64,000 bases of DNA, from NCBI GenBank assembly GCA_018812925.1, contig JAHJCU010000003.1, forward strand, positions 170,436-234,435, written 5' to 3'. The notes beneath the pieces are model-generated. The model was given only the letters and a program-made list of their open reading frames with translations. It was not told where the DNA came from and did not search any database. Below are positions 8,458-17,583 of the stretch, in pieces. The position numbers and the translations under genes are program-made. How positions within the stretch are numbered: position 1 is the first letter of the stretch; each line of letters begins with the position of its first letter. This DNA is from Candidatus Omnitrophota bacterium (GTDB lineage: Bacteria > CAIJMQ01).

Positions 8458-9588
8458 TTATATTATCGTTAATTCAAATTCTCTAATTAAACCCTCTAAT
8501 GTATTATCCCAAGAAAAAGATTCAGCGCGTTTTTTAGCTTTATCTGTTATTTCCAGCTTTTTCTCATCATTCCAACTTGCAACATTTTTGATGGCATCTA
8601 CTAAAGAATGCGAATCTTTTGGAGAATAATAATAAGCGCAATCCGACAAAATCTCAGGAAATGGGGGATTATCCGCTGCAATACATAAACAACCATTGGC
8701 CATCGCCTCGAGAGCTATCATTCCAAAAGTCTCCATGCGACTGGTTATTATAAACATCGCGCAATTTTGGTAACACCATGCAAGTTCACTTTGATTTAAT
8801 TGACCTGTCCAAATAATATTTGAGCTTAAGCCATATGACTTACTTAATGCCAAAAGTTTTCTATGATAACTTAGGGTTGCAGTCCTTGACTGACCGGCAA
8901 TTAATATTCTTAAATCAGGGAAATCTTTCTTTAAATACCTTGCTGCTTTGATGATATCTTCTGTTCCCCGATATGGCTCAAGAGAACCGGCTGTAAACAA
9001 GAATTTCTTCTCCAACCCGTTGGGAATGCCGGGGGGTTTACTAATGTCTTCAGCTGGCGAATCTTTACCAAAATACACCAATGATATTTTTTCTTTAGAG
9101 ATGCCTGCCTTTTCTATTAAGAAATCTTTAACAAAGTTTGAAGTTACTATTGTTCGTTTAGCTAATTTAAGAGCTTTTACCGATTCAATGTGCTGAATAT
9201 ATAAACGCAACTTTTCGCTAAAAGATAACTCATCTACTTCCTTACGCAGGAACGGTAGGATATTCTGCACCATATTTAAAACCGGTACACCGGAAAACTC
9301 AAAATGGCGCGCTACCGGGACAAATATTAAATCAGGAGAAAATTTTATTAGTTTTTGTTTTAGGCTTCTGTCAAATCTAAATTTTAAAAAACCAAAAGGG
9401 GAACAATTTACAAATTCAACATTTTGCATCAGGCTGAACCAGGTATCTACTTGTAGGGAGCTTGGGGATATACATAACAATGAATCGATATTGTCGTTAG
9501 ATGCCAACCGCGGCAAAATATTTAAAAGATATTTTTTGTATCCGCCGCTTATTCCACCATTAGTCATATTTATAATAGCTATTTTCAT
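8458..9588 (-). CDS. GT4 family glycosyltransferase
   Basis: A 376-aa group 1 glycosyltransferase with two Rossmann-like halves. The N-terminus starts with NMTNGGISGGYKKYL, a GG-type acceptor-side motif. The C-terminal half shows FTAGSLEPYRGTEDIIKAA, the linker typical of GT4, and ETFGMIALEAMANG, the E-x7-E donor-binding motif. No specific sugar can be read from the sequence. It lies one base upstream of the WbuB-like gene, in the same transcription unit. Confidence 0.87.
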   Translation of the reverse strand: MKIAIINMTNGGISGGYKKYLLNILPRLASNDNIDSLLCISPSSLQVDTWFSLMQNVEFVNCSPFGFLKFRFDRSLKQKLIKFSPDLIFVPVARHFEFSGVPVLNMVQNILPFLRKEVDELSFSEKLRLYIQHIESVKALKLAKRTIVTSNFVKDFLIEKAGISKEKISLVYFGKDSPAEDISKPPGIPNGLEKKFLFTAGSLEPYRGTEDIIKAARYLKKDFPDLRILIAGQSRTATLSYHRKLLALSKSYGLSSNIIWTGQLNQSELAWCYQNCAMFIITSRMETFGMIALEAMANGCLCIAADNPPFPEILSDCAYYYSPKDSHSLVDAIKNVASWNDEKKLEITDKAKKRAESFSWDNTLEGLIREFELTII

Positions 9589-9614
9589 ATTATAACCTCA
9601 TACCGAGTAAATAA

Positions 9615-11588
9615 TTATTCTATTTTTTGTATAGAAACACTTCCGTCTAAAGTTTTATTTATTTTCAAAATAACTCCGTCCTTATGATTATCAATACCAT
9701 TGAATAACACTCCGTACTGCTCCCAGAATTTATCATCCGCTTTAGCAATAAAGATATAGTCGCAATCCTTAAGAACATCTAATAATTCGGTCGGAGTATA
9801 ATTTTGCGTCCACACATCTCCATCAAAATACGGGGTGCCTACAGACCATCCTCCCAAACTAGTTTTTCTGGGACAAACACCGTAGGTAAAAATCCAATGT
9901 TTCAATCCCTTCTTATCGTCATTTTGCCATATATAGTAAATTTTTGAGTTTAAAGGACAGTATTTATTAATTATTGGCAAGTCCTTTTCAACTTCTATCC
10001 TAGCTTGTAAATATGGTTTTTTGACAAAAAGAAATTGCTTATAAGAAGCCACAGCAATGAGAATTGAAAAAATCAGAATAATCTTCAATACTAACCGCGA
10101 CAATTGATAAGACCTAATTGACTCCTTCGGAATTGCTATAAAAAATCCAATAAAAACAAAAATCCAGCCTAAAAAGAAAATGCCCATATAGCGGCCAAAC
10201 GATACGATGCGCGGACCTTCATACGCACCGAAAGAATACAGATAAATCAAAAGGTGTCCCAAAATATAAATAAGAAAAGATGTTACCATGACCGTCTGGC
10301 AGATTAAAACTCTGCGGCGATTCAAGGTGGAAGATTGCAATAATATGCTGATTAGAACCATTATTAAACAAATAGAAAAAACTGAAACCGTAGATATCCA
10401 TTTATTTATTTCAAGACGATTTCCGAAAACCTTAATTTTATTAATTGAAATAATCGGCTCATTATAAAGTGCTTTTCGAAAGTTTTTCAGTGTTTCTTTA
10501 TCTCGCTGTGTTGCGTTTTCCTTAGAAAAAGTGTTTTGAATTTCTTCTAAAGAAAAATCGGTATTAAAAAGTTTCTGGATGTTATATTTATTCATCCATC
10601 CTTTCCAGCTGAGATGAGAAACAACAGGTGTTGCAATGACTGCCGTTAACAAAATTATGGCTAAAAACATGTTTTTAATAGCCGATAATCTTGAACCGGA
10701 AAAAGTGGGAGCTTCAAAATTGGCTTTAGTGGACATGTTCTCCTGAGTCGAAGATTCACCGTAAAAAAAGCGGTAAAGGTAATCCAAAACGATAATCAGA
10801 CAAACACACATACTTAAAAATAATCCTATATCCTTGATTAAAGGCAAAAAGAAAAGTACGGGAATAAGATGCCCTATGCGGCCTTTATCGCTTCCCTTAA
10901 AGAGAAAATAACTTGCTATTGACATGCCAAAAACAGCGCCGACAATATGGTCGACAGTCAGAGAGCCGGTCCTCAATCCGCCAAAAATAAAAACTAAATT
11001 ATGGGTTATCAGAAAAACCATTATCAGGAAATAAAATTGTTTCCACTTAATTCTTTGAAAAAGAGCCATAAAGGACGATACTAAAAAAATATTTTGGGCA
11101 AAATAGACCATTCCTTCGGAATACCCAATTATAGAAGTAATAAAATAATGGAAAAGCGATATCCCTGGCGGGTAACATTTTAAATAAATACAACTTTCTG
11201 AATTTACAAGACTATTCGTTAAAACCGTATTTTTTGTAATTATTCCCCAGTGAGAGAACTCGTCCCAGTTGCAATAAGACAATTTCTGACAAACTATATA
11301 CAAAAATACAAAATAACAGATAAAAATAATCATCCCTGGAGGGAACATCTCTGCATAAGGGGTTTGCCTCTTTGCGAAACAGATAATAAAGTATGCTGTA
11401 AAAAATACCAGTCCGATGTAGAATAAAAGATGTGCGCCAATCGCCAACATGTTAAAAATCCCGAAAATATATAGCAGGCTGGGGATCAGACAAACGGTCA
11501 ATAGGGGAGTGACAGTGACCGACCATTTGCAAGTTTTTGCGATAAACAGAAAATAGCCTGTTAATGAGAACAGTAATAGTAATATCAT
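9615..11588 (-). CDS. Large polytopic membrane protein, GT-C glycosyltransferase-like
   Basis: A 657-aa protein with about a dozen hydrophobic segments over residues 1-520 and a soluble C-terminal part of about 140 residues. After the third or fourth helix the loop contains NWDEFSHWG, an acidic pair in the first long extracytoplasmic loop as in GT-C enzymes that use polyprenyl-phosphate sugars. I do not recognise a named family. Its position among glycosyltransferases suggests transfer of a side sugar on the periplasmic side or a polymerase role; this is inference. The gap to the upstream methyltransferase gene is 12 nt. Confidence 0.7.
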   Translation of the reverse strand: MILLLLFSLTGYFLFIAKTCKWSVTVTPLLTVCLIPSLLYIFGIFNMLAIGAHLLFYIGLVFFTAYFIICFAKRQTPYAEMFPPGMIIFICYFVFLYIVCQKLSYCNWDEFSHWGIITKNTVLTNSLVNSESCIYLKCYPPGISLFHYFITSIIGYSEGMVYFAQNIFLVSSFMALFQRIKWKQFYFLIMVFLITHNLVFIFGGLRTGSLTVDHIVGAVFGMSIASYFLFKGSDKGRIGHLIPVLFFLPLIKDIGLFLSMCVCLIIVLDYLYRFFYGESSTQENMSTKANFEAPTFSGSRLSAIKNMFLAIILLTAVIATPVVSHLSWKGWMNKYNIQKLFNTDFSLEEIQNTFSKENATQRDKETLKNFRKALYNEPIISINKIKVFGNRLEINKWISTVSVFSICLIMVLISILLQSSTLNRRRVLICQTVMVTSFLIYILGHLLIYLYSFGAYEGPRIVSFGRYMGIFFLGWIFVFIGFFIAIPKESIRSYQLSRLVLKIILIFSILIAVASYKQFLFVKKPYLQARIEVEKDLPIINKYCPLNSKIYYIWQNDDKKGLKHWIFTYGVCPRKTSLGGWSVGTPYFDGDVWTQNYTPTELLDVLKDCDYIFIAKADDKFWEQYGVLFNGIDNHKDGVILKINKTLDGSVSIQKIE

Positions 11589-11600
11589 CGTTTTGTCGTT

Positions 11601-12470
11601 TTAAGCCTTCTTTTTAGTAATAATCATGAACATATCACCTAAGTTCACGGGGATTTTAATCCGCTTTAAAATATCCCCTTTTACATTAATTCCAAACCGG
11701 CTGAGAATATAATCAAGAGTGAATTTCTTTGAATAGTATTTTGTACAAATAACTTCCAGCTTATTTTTTGCTAACAGTGCTGACAAAGTTGTAGGAGTAA
11801 AATGGTAAAAATGAAATCTCATTAACCAGGGGTATCGTTTTCCCATAAGTTTGGCGAAAATACTGCCTATGTCGTGGGTTGTGATTACTACTATGCCATC
11901 GCGTTTTAGATAGTTGTAAATATTTGAGAGGCATAATGATGGATTATCCAGATGCTCAACAACATCCCATAAGGTTACCAAATCAAACTCCTTTGCCGGG
12001 AAAAATAGTTTCTCGTTACAACCGGCATTAATAATGGTAGCTCCGGTTTTCTTACGGGCATAATCAGAAGCCCAAACGGACGGCTCTATGCCGGTTACCT
12101 TATATCCTTTTTTTTGAGCTTCATCCAGAAAAATTCCGGCATAACAACCTATATCAAGAAGTTTACCGCACGATTTGTATTTAGCAATTATCTTCAGGTG
12201 TTCGTTGAAAGTCTCAGCACGTTCCTGCCAAGTTTCGAGATATGCATTATCTACTACATCTTTATAGAGTGCATTTACTTCGACATCACGGGGATTCATG
12301 TAAACCAACCCGCATTTTTTACACTTTACGATATTGTTAAATACGCTATATTTGTTTACTGTACTAGTATAGTCTTCAACACTGGGATTGGAACTTCCGA
12401 TATTAGAACGATAAAGAATTTTATAATCGTTACTGCCACAGATGTTACATTTTATTTTTATATATTTCAT
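11601..12470 (-). CDS. Class I SAM-dependent methyltransferase with N-terminal zinc-finger-like segment
   Basis: With the ATG at 12470 this is 289 aa; a longer frame to 12536 overlaps the radical SAM gene, so the internal start is preferred. The N-terminus has paired cysteines (CNICGSND and CKKCGLVYMNP), as in sugar C-methyltransferases and other cluster methyltransferases. The SAM fold follows with LLDIGCYAGIFL and LVTLWDVVEHLDNP. It starts 4 nt after the stop codon of the B12-radical SAM gene, so the two probably act together on a glycan or lipid substrate. The substrate is unknown. Confidence 0.85.
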   Translation of the reverse strand: MKYIKIKCNICGSNDYKILYRSNIGSSNPSVEDYTSTVNKYSVFNNIVKCKKCGLVYMNPRDVEVNALYKDVVDNAYLETWQERAETFNEHLKIIAKYKSCGKLLDIGCYAGIFLDEAQKKGYKVTGIEPSVWASDYARKKTGATIINAGCNEKLFFPAKEFDLVTLWDVVEHLDNPSLCLSNIYNYLKRDGIVVITTHDIGSIFAKLMGKRYPWLMRFHFYHFTPTTLSALLAKNKLEVICTKYYSKKFTLDYILSRFGINVKGDILKRIKIPVNLGDMFMIITKKKA

Positions 12471-12474
12471 AGTT

Positions 12475-13923
12475 TCAGTTATCACTGGGGTTAACCTTTC
12501 CGCCGGACCATTTGGCAAGTTGCTTGAATAGGGCAATTCCCCCTAGGAAATAATTGCTAAACTCGTAGAATGTCCGAATATGTAAAAGAAGATTTAAAAA
12601 CCTTTGTGGATTGGCATAATAAATGATATTTGCCTTACTGAGCAGTTTCTCGATTTCATGAGCAGAAACCTTGGAATTCTTAAGCACACAATTTTCACCT
12701 ATGGCAACAAAATTTTCCCAGTTTATATTTTTTAGGGGTACCGACGAAAAGAAAAGATTGAAGTCTCTTGTCCCGGGGAAGGGGACAAGCATATTATAAA
12801 AAGCCATAGTTGAATTGACCTCTCTGGAAAATTTTATTGTATGCTCCATTTGAGCCTTTGTTTCTCCAAGCGAGCCAATAATATAAAAAGCCTGCGTTTT
12901 CAGACCGAGTTGATTAGCGATCTTTATAGTTTCTTTTGACTTGGCCGGTGAAATCGGCTTGCCCATTTGTTTTAAGATGTCTTTGTTAGAAGATTCCAGC
13001 CCAAAACCGATGCTATAACAGCCGGCTTTTTTCATTAAGCGTAGTATTTCCCGATTGACAGTAGTAACTTGGGCGAAACAAAACCACTTAAGGTTGAGTT
13101 TTTTATTAATCATACCTTTGCATATTTTCTCCAATCTTGAATGATTTACGGTAAACGTATCATCGGTTATAAGCAACTGTCTTGCCTTATAATCCTTCTT
13201 TAACATTTGCATTTCTTCTAGAACATATTCGGCAGAATGCATTCTATATCGCGTGCCTGAAATAATTCTTGCCGCGCAAAAACTGCAATTAAACGGACAA
13301 CCTCTGCTGGTGAGAATGGTTGAACAGTTTCTGTATCGGGCATTGTGCATATTGGGAAAAAATAGGTGTTGTGGTATCAGCTGACGCGCCGGAAACGGTA
13401 TAGAATCAAGGTCTTCAATAAAGGGTCTGTTTTCATTGCGAATAATGCTGTTTTGCTTTTTATAAACGATGCCTTTTATGGATTCTAACCCGTAATTATT
13501 CTGGTAGGCTTCGACAAGTTCCAACATGGTTTTCTCGCCTTCTCCGACAACCACGCAATCCAAGCAATCGGCATTTTCTGACATAACAAACTCCGGAATG
13601 GCCGACACATGCACTCCGCCAAGAATGATTTTGGCTGCAGAATTTGCCCGACATAACTTTGCAAGTTCAATCGCGCGCGTAAAATTAGCAGTAGAACAAG
13701 TTATACCGACAATATCAGGTTTAAAACTTTTGATGATTTCCTTAATATCGCGAATGGTTAGCTTTTGCGCTTCCGGTTCATACAATCGGACTTCGTGGCC
13801 GCCATATTTTATAAGATAAGAAGCAATATAACCAATACCAAGAGGAAAATACCTTCCTGCGGCACTTTTAAGGCTGCCGTAAATATCTATATACAAAGGG
13901 GATAATAAGAGTACTTTTGCCAT
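12475..13923 (-). CDS. B12-binding domain radical SAM protein
   Basis: A 482-aa cobalamin-binding radical SAM enzyme. The N-terminal B12-binding-like domain (residues 1-150) contains GIGYIASYL, ITCSTANFTRA and ILGGVHVSAIPE. The radical SAM core has SRGCPFNCSFC, the CxxxCxxC cluster site at about residues 208-215, followed by ITDDTF and GFGLESSN. Proteins of this kind carry out methylation or rearrangement; several sit in polysaccharide clusters without an assigned reaction. AGGTAGG precedes the start. The methyltransferase follows directly. A second, different member lies at 20517-22160. Confidence 0.9.
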   Translation of the reverse strand: MAKVLLLSPLYIDIYGSLKSAAGRYFPLGIGYIASYLIKYGGHEVRLYEPEAQKLTIRDIKEIIKSFKPDIVGITCSTANFTRAIELAKLCRANSAAKIILGGVHVSAIPEFVMSENADCLDCVVVGEGEKTMLELVEAYQNNYGLESIKGIVYKKQNSIIRNENRPFIEDLDSIPFPARQLIPQHLFFPNMHNARYRNCSTILTSRGCPFNCSFCAARIISGTRYRMHSAEYVLEEMQMLKKDYKARQLLITDDTFTVNHSRLEKICKGMINKKLNLKWFCFAQVTTVNREILRLMKKAGCYSIGFGLESSNKDILKQMGKPISPAKSKETIKIANQLGLKTQAFYIIGSLGETKAQMEHTIKFSREVNSTMAFYNMLVPFPGTRDFNLFFSSVPLKNINWENFVAIGENCVLKNSKVSAHEIEKLLSKANIIYYANPQRFLNLLLHIRTFYEFSNYFLGGIALFKQLAKWSGGKVNPSDN

Positions 13924-13936
13924 ATACAGCCTACCT

Positions 13937-14872
13937 TTATTTAATTCTTCTCTTAGGAGTTAAACTGATATCAATATGAATTGCCTGCAAGAGCATTTGA
14001 AACGATAGAGTAATAGAAAGTGTCAGTAACATAATCGTCCCTAGTGGCTTCATCGTATTGTTGATAACCGAATCATGCCATTCTATAAGCCCGAACATGA
14101 CGCCCAGGAAAAATATAGGCACGCCTATGAGAATGTATACGGAAGCCATATTAAAGTCATAGATAAAATATTTTAGGAATAGGCGTTTAATAAAACCTTT
14201 TAATAACTTAGGAGGAAACTGAATTATTGCTTTCCAAATATTTAGAGAACTATTTTCATCTGCATATTTAGGAAGCATACTTATATCCATCACGACTGCA
14301 TTGATGAGATTCAAATTTATAAGCATATCGGACTCAAAGAAATATCGTTTTGATATCTTATCTAATTCAAGATTTTCCAATATCTCTTTACGTATAGCAG
14401 TGTAACCATTAGTAGGGTCCATCACATTCCAATATCCTGAACTTATTTTTGTCCAAAACGACAATACACTATTTCCAATCAATCGGATTTTGGGCATAAT
14501 TTTTAAAATATTGGGGTTCATAAAACGATTGCCTTTTGTATAGTCGGCTTCGCCGTTAACTATCGGAGCAATTAGTTTATCAATATAAACAGGGTCCATT
14601 TGTCCATCGCCGTCTATTTTAATAACGATATCACAACCTAACTGTATCGCTTTTTTATATCCTGTAATCATCGCTGCGCCTACGCCTCCATTTCGTTCGC
14701 GATATAATATCTTTATACGGTTATCATTTATTTTTTCAGCTTCTTTACCTGAAGAATCAGGGCATTTATCATCAACAACTATGATATGTTCTATAATTGA
14801 AGGCAAAGACGAAATTACATTACTTATTTGTTTAACCACTTTATAAGCCGGAATAACAACGCCTATTTTCAT
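13937..14872 (-). CDS. GT2 family glycosyltransferase with C-terminal membrane helices
   Basis: DPM1/GtrB-like GT2 enzyme of 311 aa. The start at 14872 is preferred over 14908 because AAGGGGG lies 5 nt upstream. The catalytic GT-A domain shows VVIPAYKV, the VVDDKCPDSSG donor-binding aspartates, IKIDGDGQMDP (DxD) and the RKEIL region. Two membrane helices close the C-terminus (residues about 245-300). Such enzymes often make polyprenyl-phosphate sugars. A short, internally deleted relic of a close homologue lies at 16851-16913. Confidence 0.88.
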   Translation of the reverse strand: MKIGVVIPAYKVVKQISNVISSLPSIIEHIIVVDDKCPDSSGKEAEKINDNRIKILYRERNGGVGAAMITGYKKAIQLGCDIVIKIDGDGQMDPVYIDKLIAPIVNGEADYTKGNRFMNPNILKIMPKIRLIGNSVLSFWTKISSGYWNVMDPTNGYTAIRKEILENLELDKISKRYFFESDMLINLNLINAVVMDISMLPKYADENSSLNIWKAIIQFPPKLLKGFIKRLFLKYFIYDFNMASVYILIGVPIFFLGVMFGLIEWHDSVINNTMKPLGTIMLLTLSITLSFQMLLQAIHIDISLTPKRRIK

Positions 14873-14975
14873 GTTTCCCCCTTGTTTACTATCAAATTGG
14901 GTATCCAATACATTTTAACCATCTCCCTGAGCAAGCACAAATAACGTTTCACTTTCAAAAACAGCTATTTCTATC

Positions 14976-15965
14976 TCAACGTGCCAACAATTCTTTATAA
15001 ATATTTACGTATTGCTTCGCAATTATCTCCGGTCGGAATCGTTTCGCATTTTTGTAACCTTGCTGAATCAGCTTGTCTCTATAATGCGTATTTTCAATTA
15101 CTTTCATTATTCCATTGCGTATACTTGTCACATTAAACGGATCTATAAGGCAAGCAGCATTGCCCGCAACCTCAGGTATAGACAAAAGGTTACTAGTTAC
15201 AACAGGACGACCAATTGCCTGAGCTTCAATAATTGGAAGTCCAAATCCCTCATACGTAGAAGCGAACACCATCATATCACAGCGTCGATATTCATCAACG
15301 ATTTGCTCGTCTGAAATATTGAACGCAAACGAATACTCTATGCCATATTTCTGCAAGATTATCTTTTGCTTGGCATTCAACAATCCAATTATACGAAAGT
15401 GGCAAGGGATTCCATTAAGAGCCTCAGCTACACGTTCGATGTTCTTGTTATGCCTTGTGCCGACTTGAAGGATGACCGGCTTGGTGGTGATGAATTTCTT
15501 GGGTGTGGGATGGTAGTCTTCAGAAACACAGTTATAAATAACTCTAACTTTCTGCGGATCTACTTTGATGTGACGGAGAAGATCATCCTTTGTAGATTGT
15601 GAAATCACCGTCACTATAGCCACACGCTTAATCGGCAGCCAATACCAAAAGAAAAGGAATATCTTCCTACGGATACCTTTGAGTCGGTATAACGAAACAA
15701 GATCGTGAATTGTTAGTAATGTCCTCTTTTTACGGAGCAGCAATGTCAGGTAATGTACGTCACCAGTAATATGATTTACATCCCCTTGACGGAAGGCTGC
15801 CTCAATAATATTGTATAAATGTCCCCAGAGTTCTCTACTCGGAAAACGTGATACTGCCACCCTAACGCCAATATTCGCAGGAAGAGAACGGCGTACATCA
15901 GTAAAAAGCCGTTCAATGCTGAAATCTGACTTCTTAGAACATCGCTGATAGAATGTCACTCGCAT
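14976..15965 (-). CDS. GT4 family glycosyltransferase
   Basis: A group 1 glycosyltransferase of 329 aa from the ATG at 15965 (an upstream in-frame ATG at 16010 would add 15 residues). It contains HITGDVHYLTLLL and LTIHDLVSLYR in the acceptor half, VISQSTKDDL, and the donor half motifs LQVGTRHNKNIERVA and STYEGFGLPIIEAQAIGRP (E-x7-E). It resembles mannosyltransferase-like members of GT4, but the sugar is not determined. A 38-nt gap separates it from the upstream methyltransferase. Confidence 0.86.
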   Translation of the reverse strand: MRVTFYQRCSKKSDFSIERLFTDVRRSLPANIGVRVAVSRFPSRELWGHLYNIIEAAFRQGDVNHITGDVHYLTLLLRKKRTLLTIHDLVSLYRLKGIRRKIFLFFWYWLPIKRVAIVTVISQSTKDDLLRHIKVDPQKVRVIYNCVSEDYHPTPKKFITTKPVILQVGTRHNKNIERVAEALNGIPCHFRIIGLLNAKQKIILQKYGIEYSFAFNISDEQIVDEYRRCDMMVFASTYEGFGLPIIEAQAIGRPVVTSNLLSIPEVAGNAACLIDPFNVTSIRNGIMKVIENTHYRDKLIQQGYKNAKRFRPEIIAKQYVNIYKELLAR

Positions 15966-16047
15966 CTTTGTTACTTTCCACTTTTTTGGCATAAAAGCAT
16001 GCCTTTCCAAACTAACATTTGAAGGAGGTTTTACGTTTCATGACGGC

Positions 16048-16794
16048 TTATCCATCACTGTTCTCGATCAAAAACGATTTGAGTCTCTCGCCTTTATGAA
16101 CCAGATATGTTTTTGCATCGATATCTAATAGCAGGGTAATGGATTCGGATTTAACGTTGAATGGTGGTTGATCCAAATACACAGCCGAGTCGTCACAGAT
16201 CCTTGTGTCCGGACCATGTGGTTTATCTAAGTTCGGTCGACTCTTGACGAATGGCGCAGGGTAATGCTCTGTGATAAGGACATACCTATATTTCCTTGTC
16301 TTTTGCAATACTGAGGCTATCTGAGAATTAGAGAGATGCTGCAAAACTTGACGGATCAGACAAATGTCTCCGTCGGGCAGTTGGTCCGATATTATGTCTA
16401 GGCATAAGAATGAAGTCCTGTCATCCCCATAAGTTTCCTGATTTCTCTTTATCAACCCATCAACTATATCAATTCCAATGTATCTAACTCCGTTCATCCG
16501 AAGCGCTTTGCCGAGCAAGAAATTTCCACACCCAAGGTCTACCACTGTAGTAATATCTTTTTCTTTAATCAGTTTTTTTACTACATTGGCATAATGGGAT
16601 GCGTGGAATTCGTTTGAGCCTGAACCCGAATTGTACTCATCCCTTGCTCCACCCCACAGGTGTTTTTCATAAATACTAGTAAACACTTCCTTGATTGATC
16701 TTGTTTCGTTTGCCTTACGGCTACGAAGCAATTTCCATCTGCGATAATGCGACATGAAATTGCGAGGGATAATACGTTTCAAAAGAGATTTCAT
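16048..16794 (-). CDS. Class I SAM-dependent methyltransferase
   Basis: A 248-aa protein with the SAM-binding motif VVDLGCGNFLLGKAL near residue 80, acidic YIGIDIVDG near 102 and LIRQVLQHLSN, the post-motif region of small-molecule methyltransferases. No substrate-specific domain is visible. It sits between a GT4 gene and the relic of a GT2 gene plus the carbamoyltransferase island. It may methylate a sugar of the polysaccharide. Confidence 0.83.
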   Translation of the reverse strand: MKSLLKRIIPRNFMSHYRRWKLLRSRKANETRSIKEVFTSIYEKHLWGGARDEYNSGSGSNEFHASHYANVVKKLIKEKDITTVVDLGCGNFLLGKALRMNGVRYIGIDIVDGLIKRNQETYGDDRTSFLCLDIISDQLPDGDICLIRQVLQHLSNSQIASVLQKTRKYRYVLITEHYPAPFVKSRPNLDKPHGPDTRICDDSAVYLDQPPFNVKSESITLLLDIDAKTYLVHKGERLKSFLIENSDG

Positions 16795-16850
16795 TGAACT
16801 ATCAAATTGTTCGATGTTTAAAAAAAATAAATTCCTAATATATTCATTAT

Positions 16851-16913
16851 TTATTGAAATTCGACCTCTTTACCCGAAGAATCTGGGCATTTATCATCAA
16901 CGCCTATTCTCAT
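16851..16913 (-). pseudogene. Internally deleted GT2 glycosyltransferase relic
   Basis: A 20-codon reading frame encodes MRIGV joined directly to DDKCPDSSGKEVEF. These two pieces match the beginning (MKIGV) and the residues around the first catalytic aspartates (DDKCPDSSGKEAE) of the intact GT2 gene at 13937-14872, with the roughly 40 residues in between missing. At the DNA level the same similarity is seen between 14746-14790 and 16870-16905. It is therefore a truncated copy with an internal deletion, not a functional gene, and points to a past duplication or recombination in the cluster. Confidence 0.8.
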
Positions 16914-16938
16914 AATTTGACTCCTTATAGAGACAATT

Positions 16939-17097
16939 TTAGAACAATGTATAAATAAAAGGTGCTAGCGCTGAACCTTGAGTAAATATAATCAATGCAC
17001 CTAATAGTGCTAAAAAAATAATTATTGGCATTAACCACCATTTTTTGCGAACTCTAAGAAATGCCCAAAGTTCTTTTATAATCGATATTTTTGACAT
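16939..17097 (-). CDS. DUF5989 family small membrane protein
   Basis: A 52-aa protein with the family layout: a short basic amphipathic N-terminus (MSKISIIKELWAFLRVRKKW), then one membrane helix rich in Ile and Leu and a short GSALAPFIYTLF tail. AGGAGATAATTCC gives a good ribosome site. DUF5989 proteins are known to sit next to SxtJ-type membrane proteins and NodU-like carbamoyltransferases, exactly as here (gap to the SxtJ gene 39 nt). No function is established; a membrane-anchoring or scaffold role for the carbamoyltransferase is a guess. Confidence 0.85.
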   Translation of the reverse strand: MSKISIIKELWAFLRVRKKWWLMPIIIFLALLGALIIFTQGSALAPFIYTLF

Positions 17098-17136
17098 GGA
17101 ATTATCTCCTAATTTCTGTTGTATTTTAAGTCTTTT

Positions 17137-17553
17137 TTAGAATTGATTTTCATAATTTCTTTTTTCTGGTTTTATTTTCTCTCTATAAATCCAATAACTC
17201 TTTACATTTCTATCAAATTTTAAATTTAAGAAATCTTTACCGAATAATCTTAGTAAAATGCCAAGCGGAGTAATGACCAAATAGAACAAAACACTTAAAA
17301 CAACCCTTGTCATTAGCCAACCTAAAAGAATGGCTAAACTCATCCATATTTTATGGATAGGTTTCAATAGAAAGGGCAAAACAAAACCAAGGAAAAGAAA
17401 TGTTATAGAAAGAATAAAAAAATAGAGATAATGATTTCTTTCCTGCCATAAAAACACTGTTCCCAATAGTCCCAAAGCGATACAAATTGTTATGCCAAAA
17501 TTTCTGAGTTCTCTTTTCCCACTCTCAATGCTTCTAATTTCTTCACTAATCAT
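17137..17553 (-). CDS. SxtJ family membrane protein
   Basis: A 138-aa protein with three or four hydrophobic segments (about residues 20-35, 43-62, 72-88 and 90-108) and a charged C-terminus. AGGAG lies just before the start. The family is named after a saxitoxin-cluster gene, but it is widespread beside carbamoyltransferases of cell-surface clusters and does not imply toxin production. It lies between the Trm112-type methyltransferase and DUF5989, in the same unit as the carbamoyltransferase at 18636. The biochemical role is unknown. Confidence 0.82.
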   Translation of the reverse strand: MISEEIRSIESGKRELRNFGITICIALGLLGTVFLWQERNHYLYFFILSITFLFLGFVLPFLLKPIHKIWMSLAILLGWLMTRVVLSVLFYLVITPLGILLRLFGKDFLNLKFDRNVKSYWIYREKIKPEKRNYENQF

Positions 17554-17583
17554 TATGTTCTCCTGCTAAATCGTGTTCCAATA

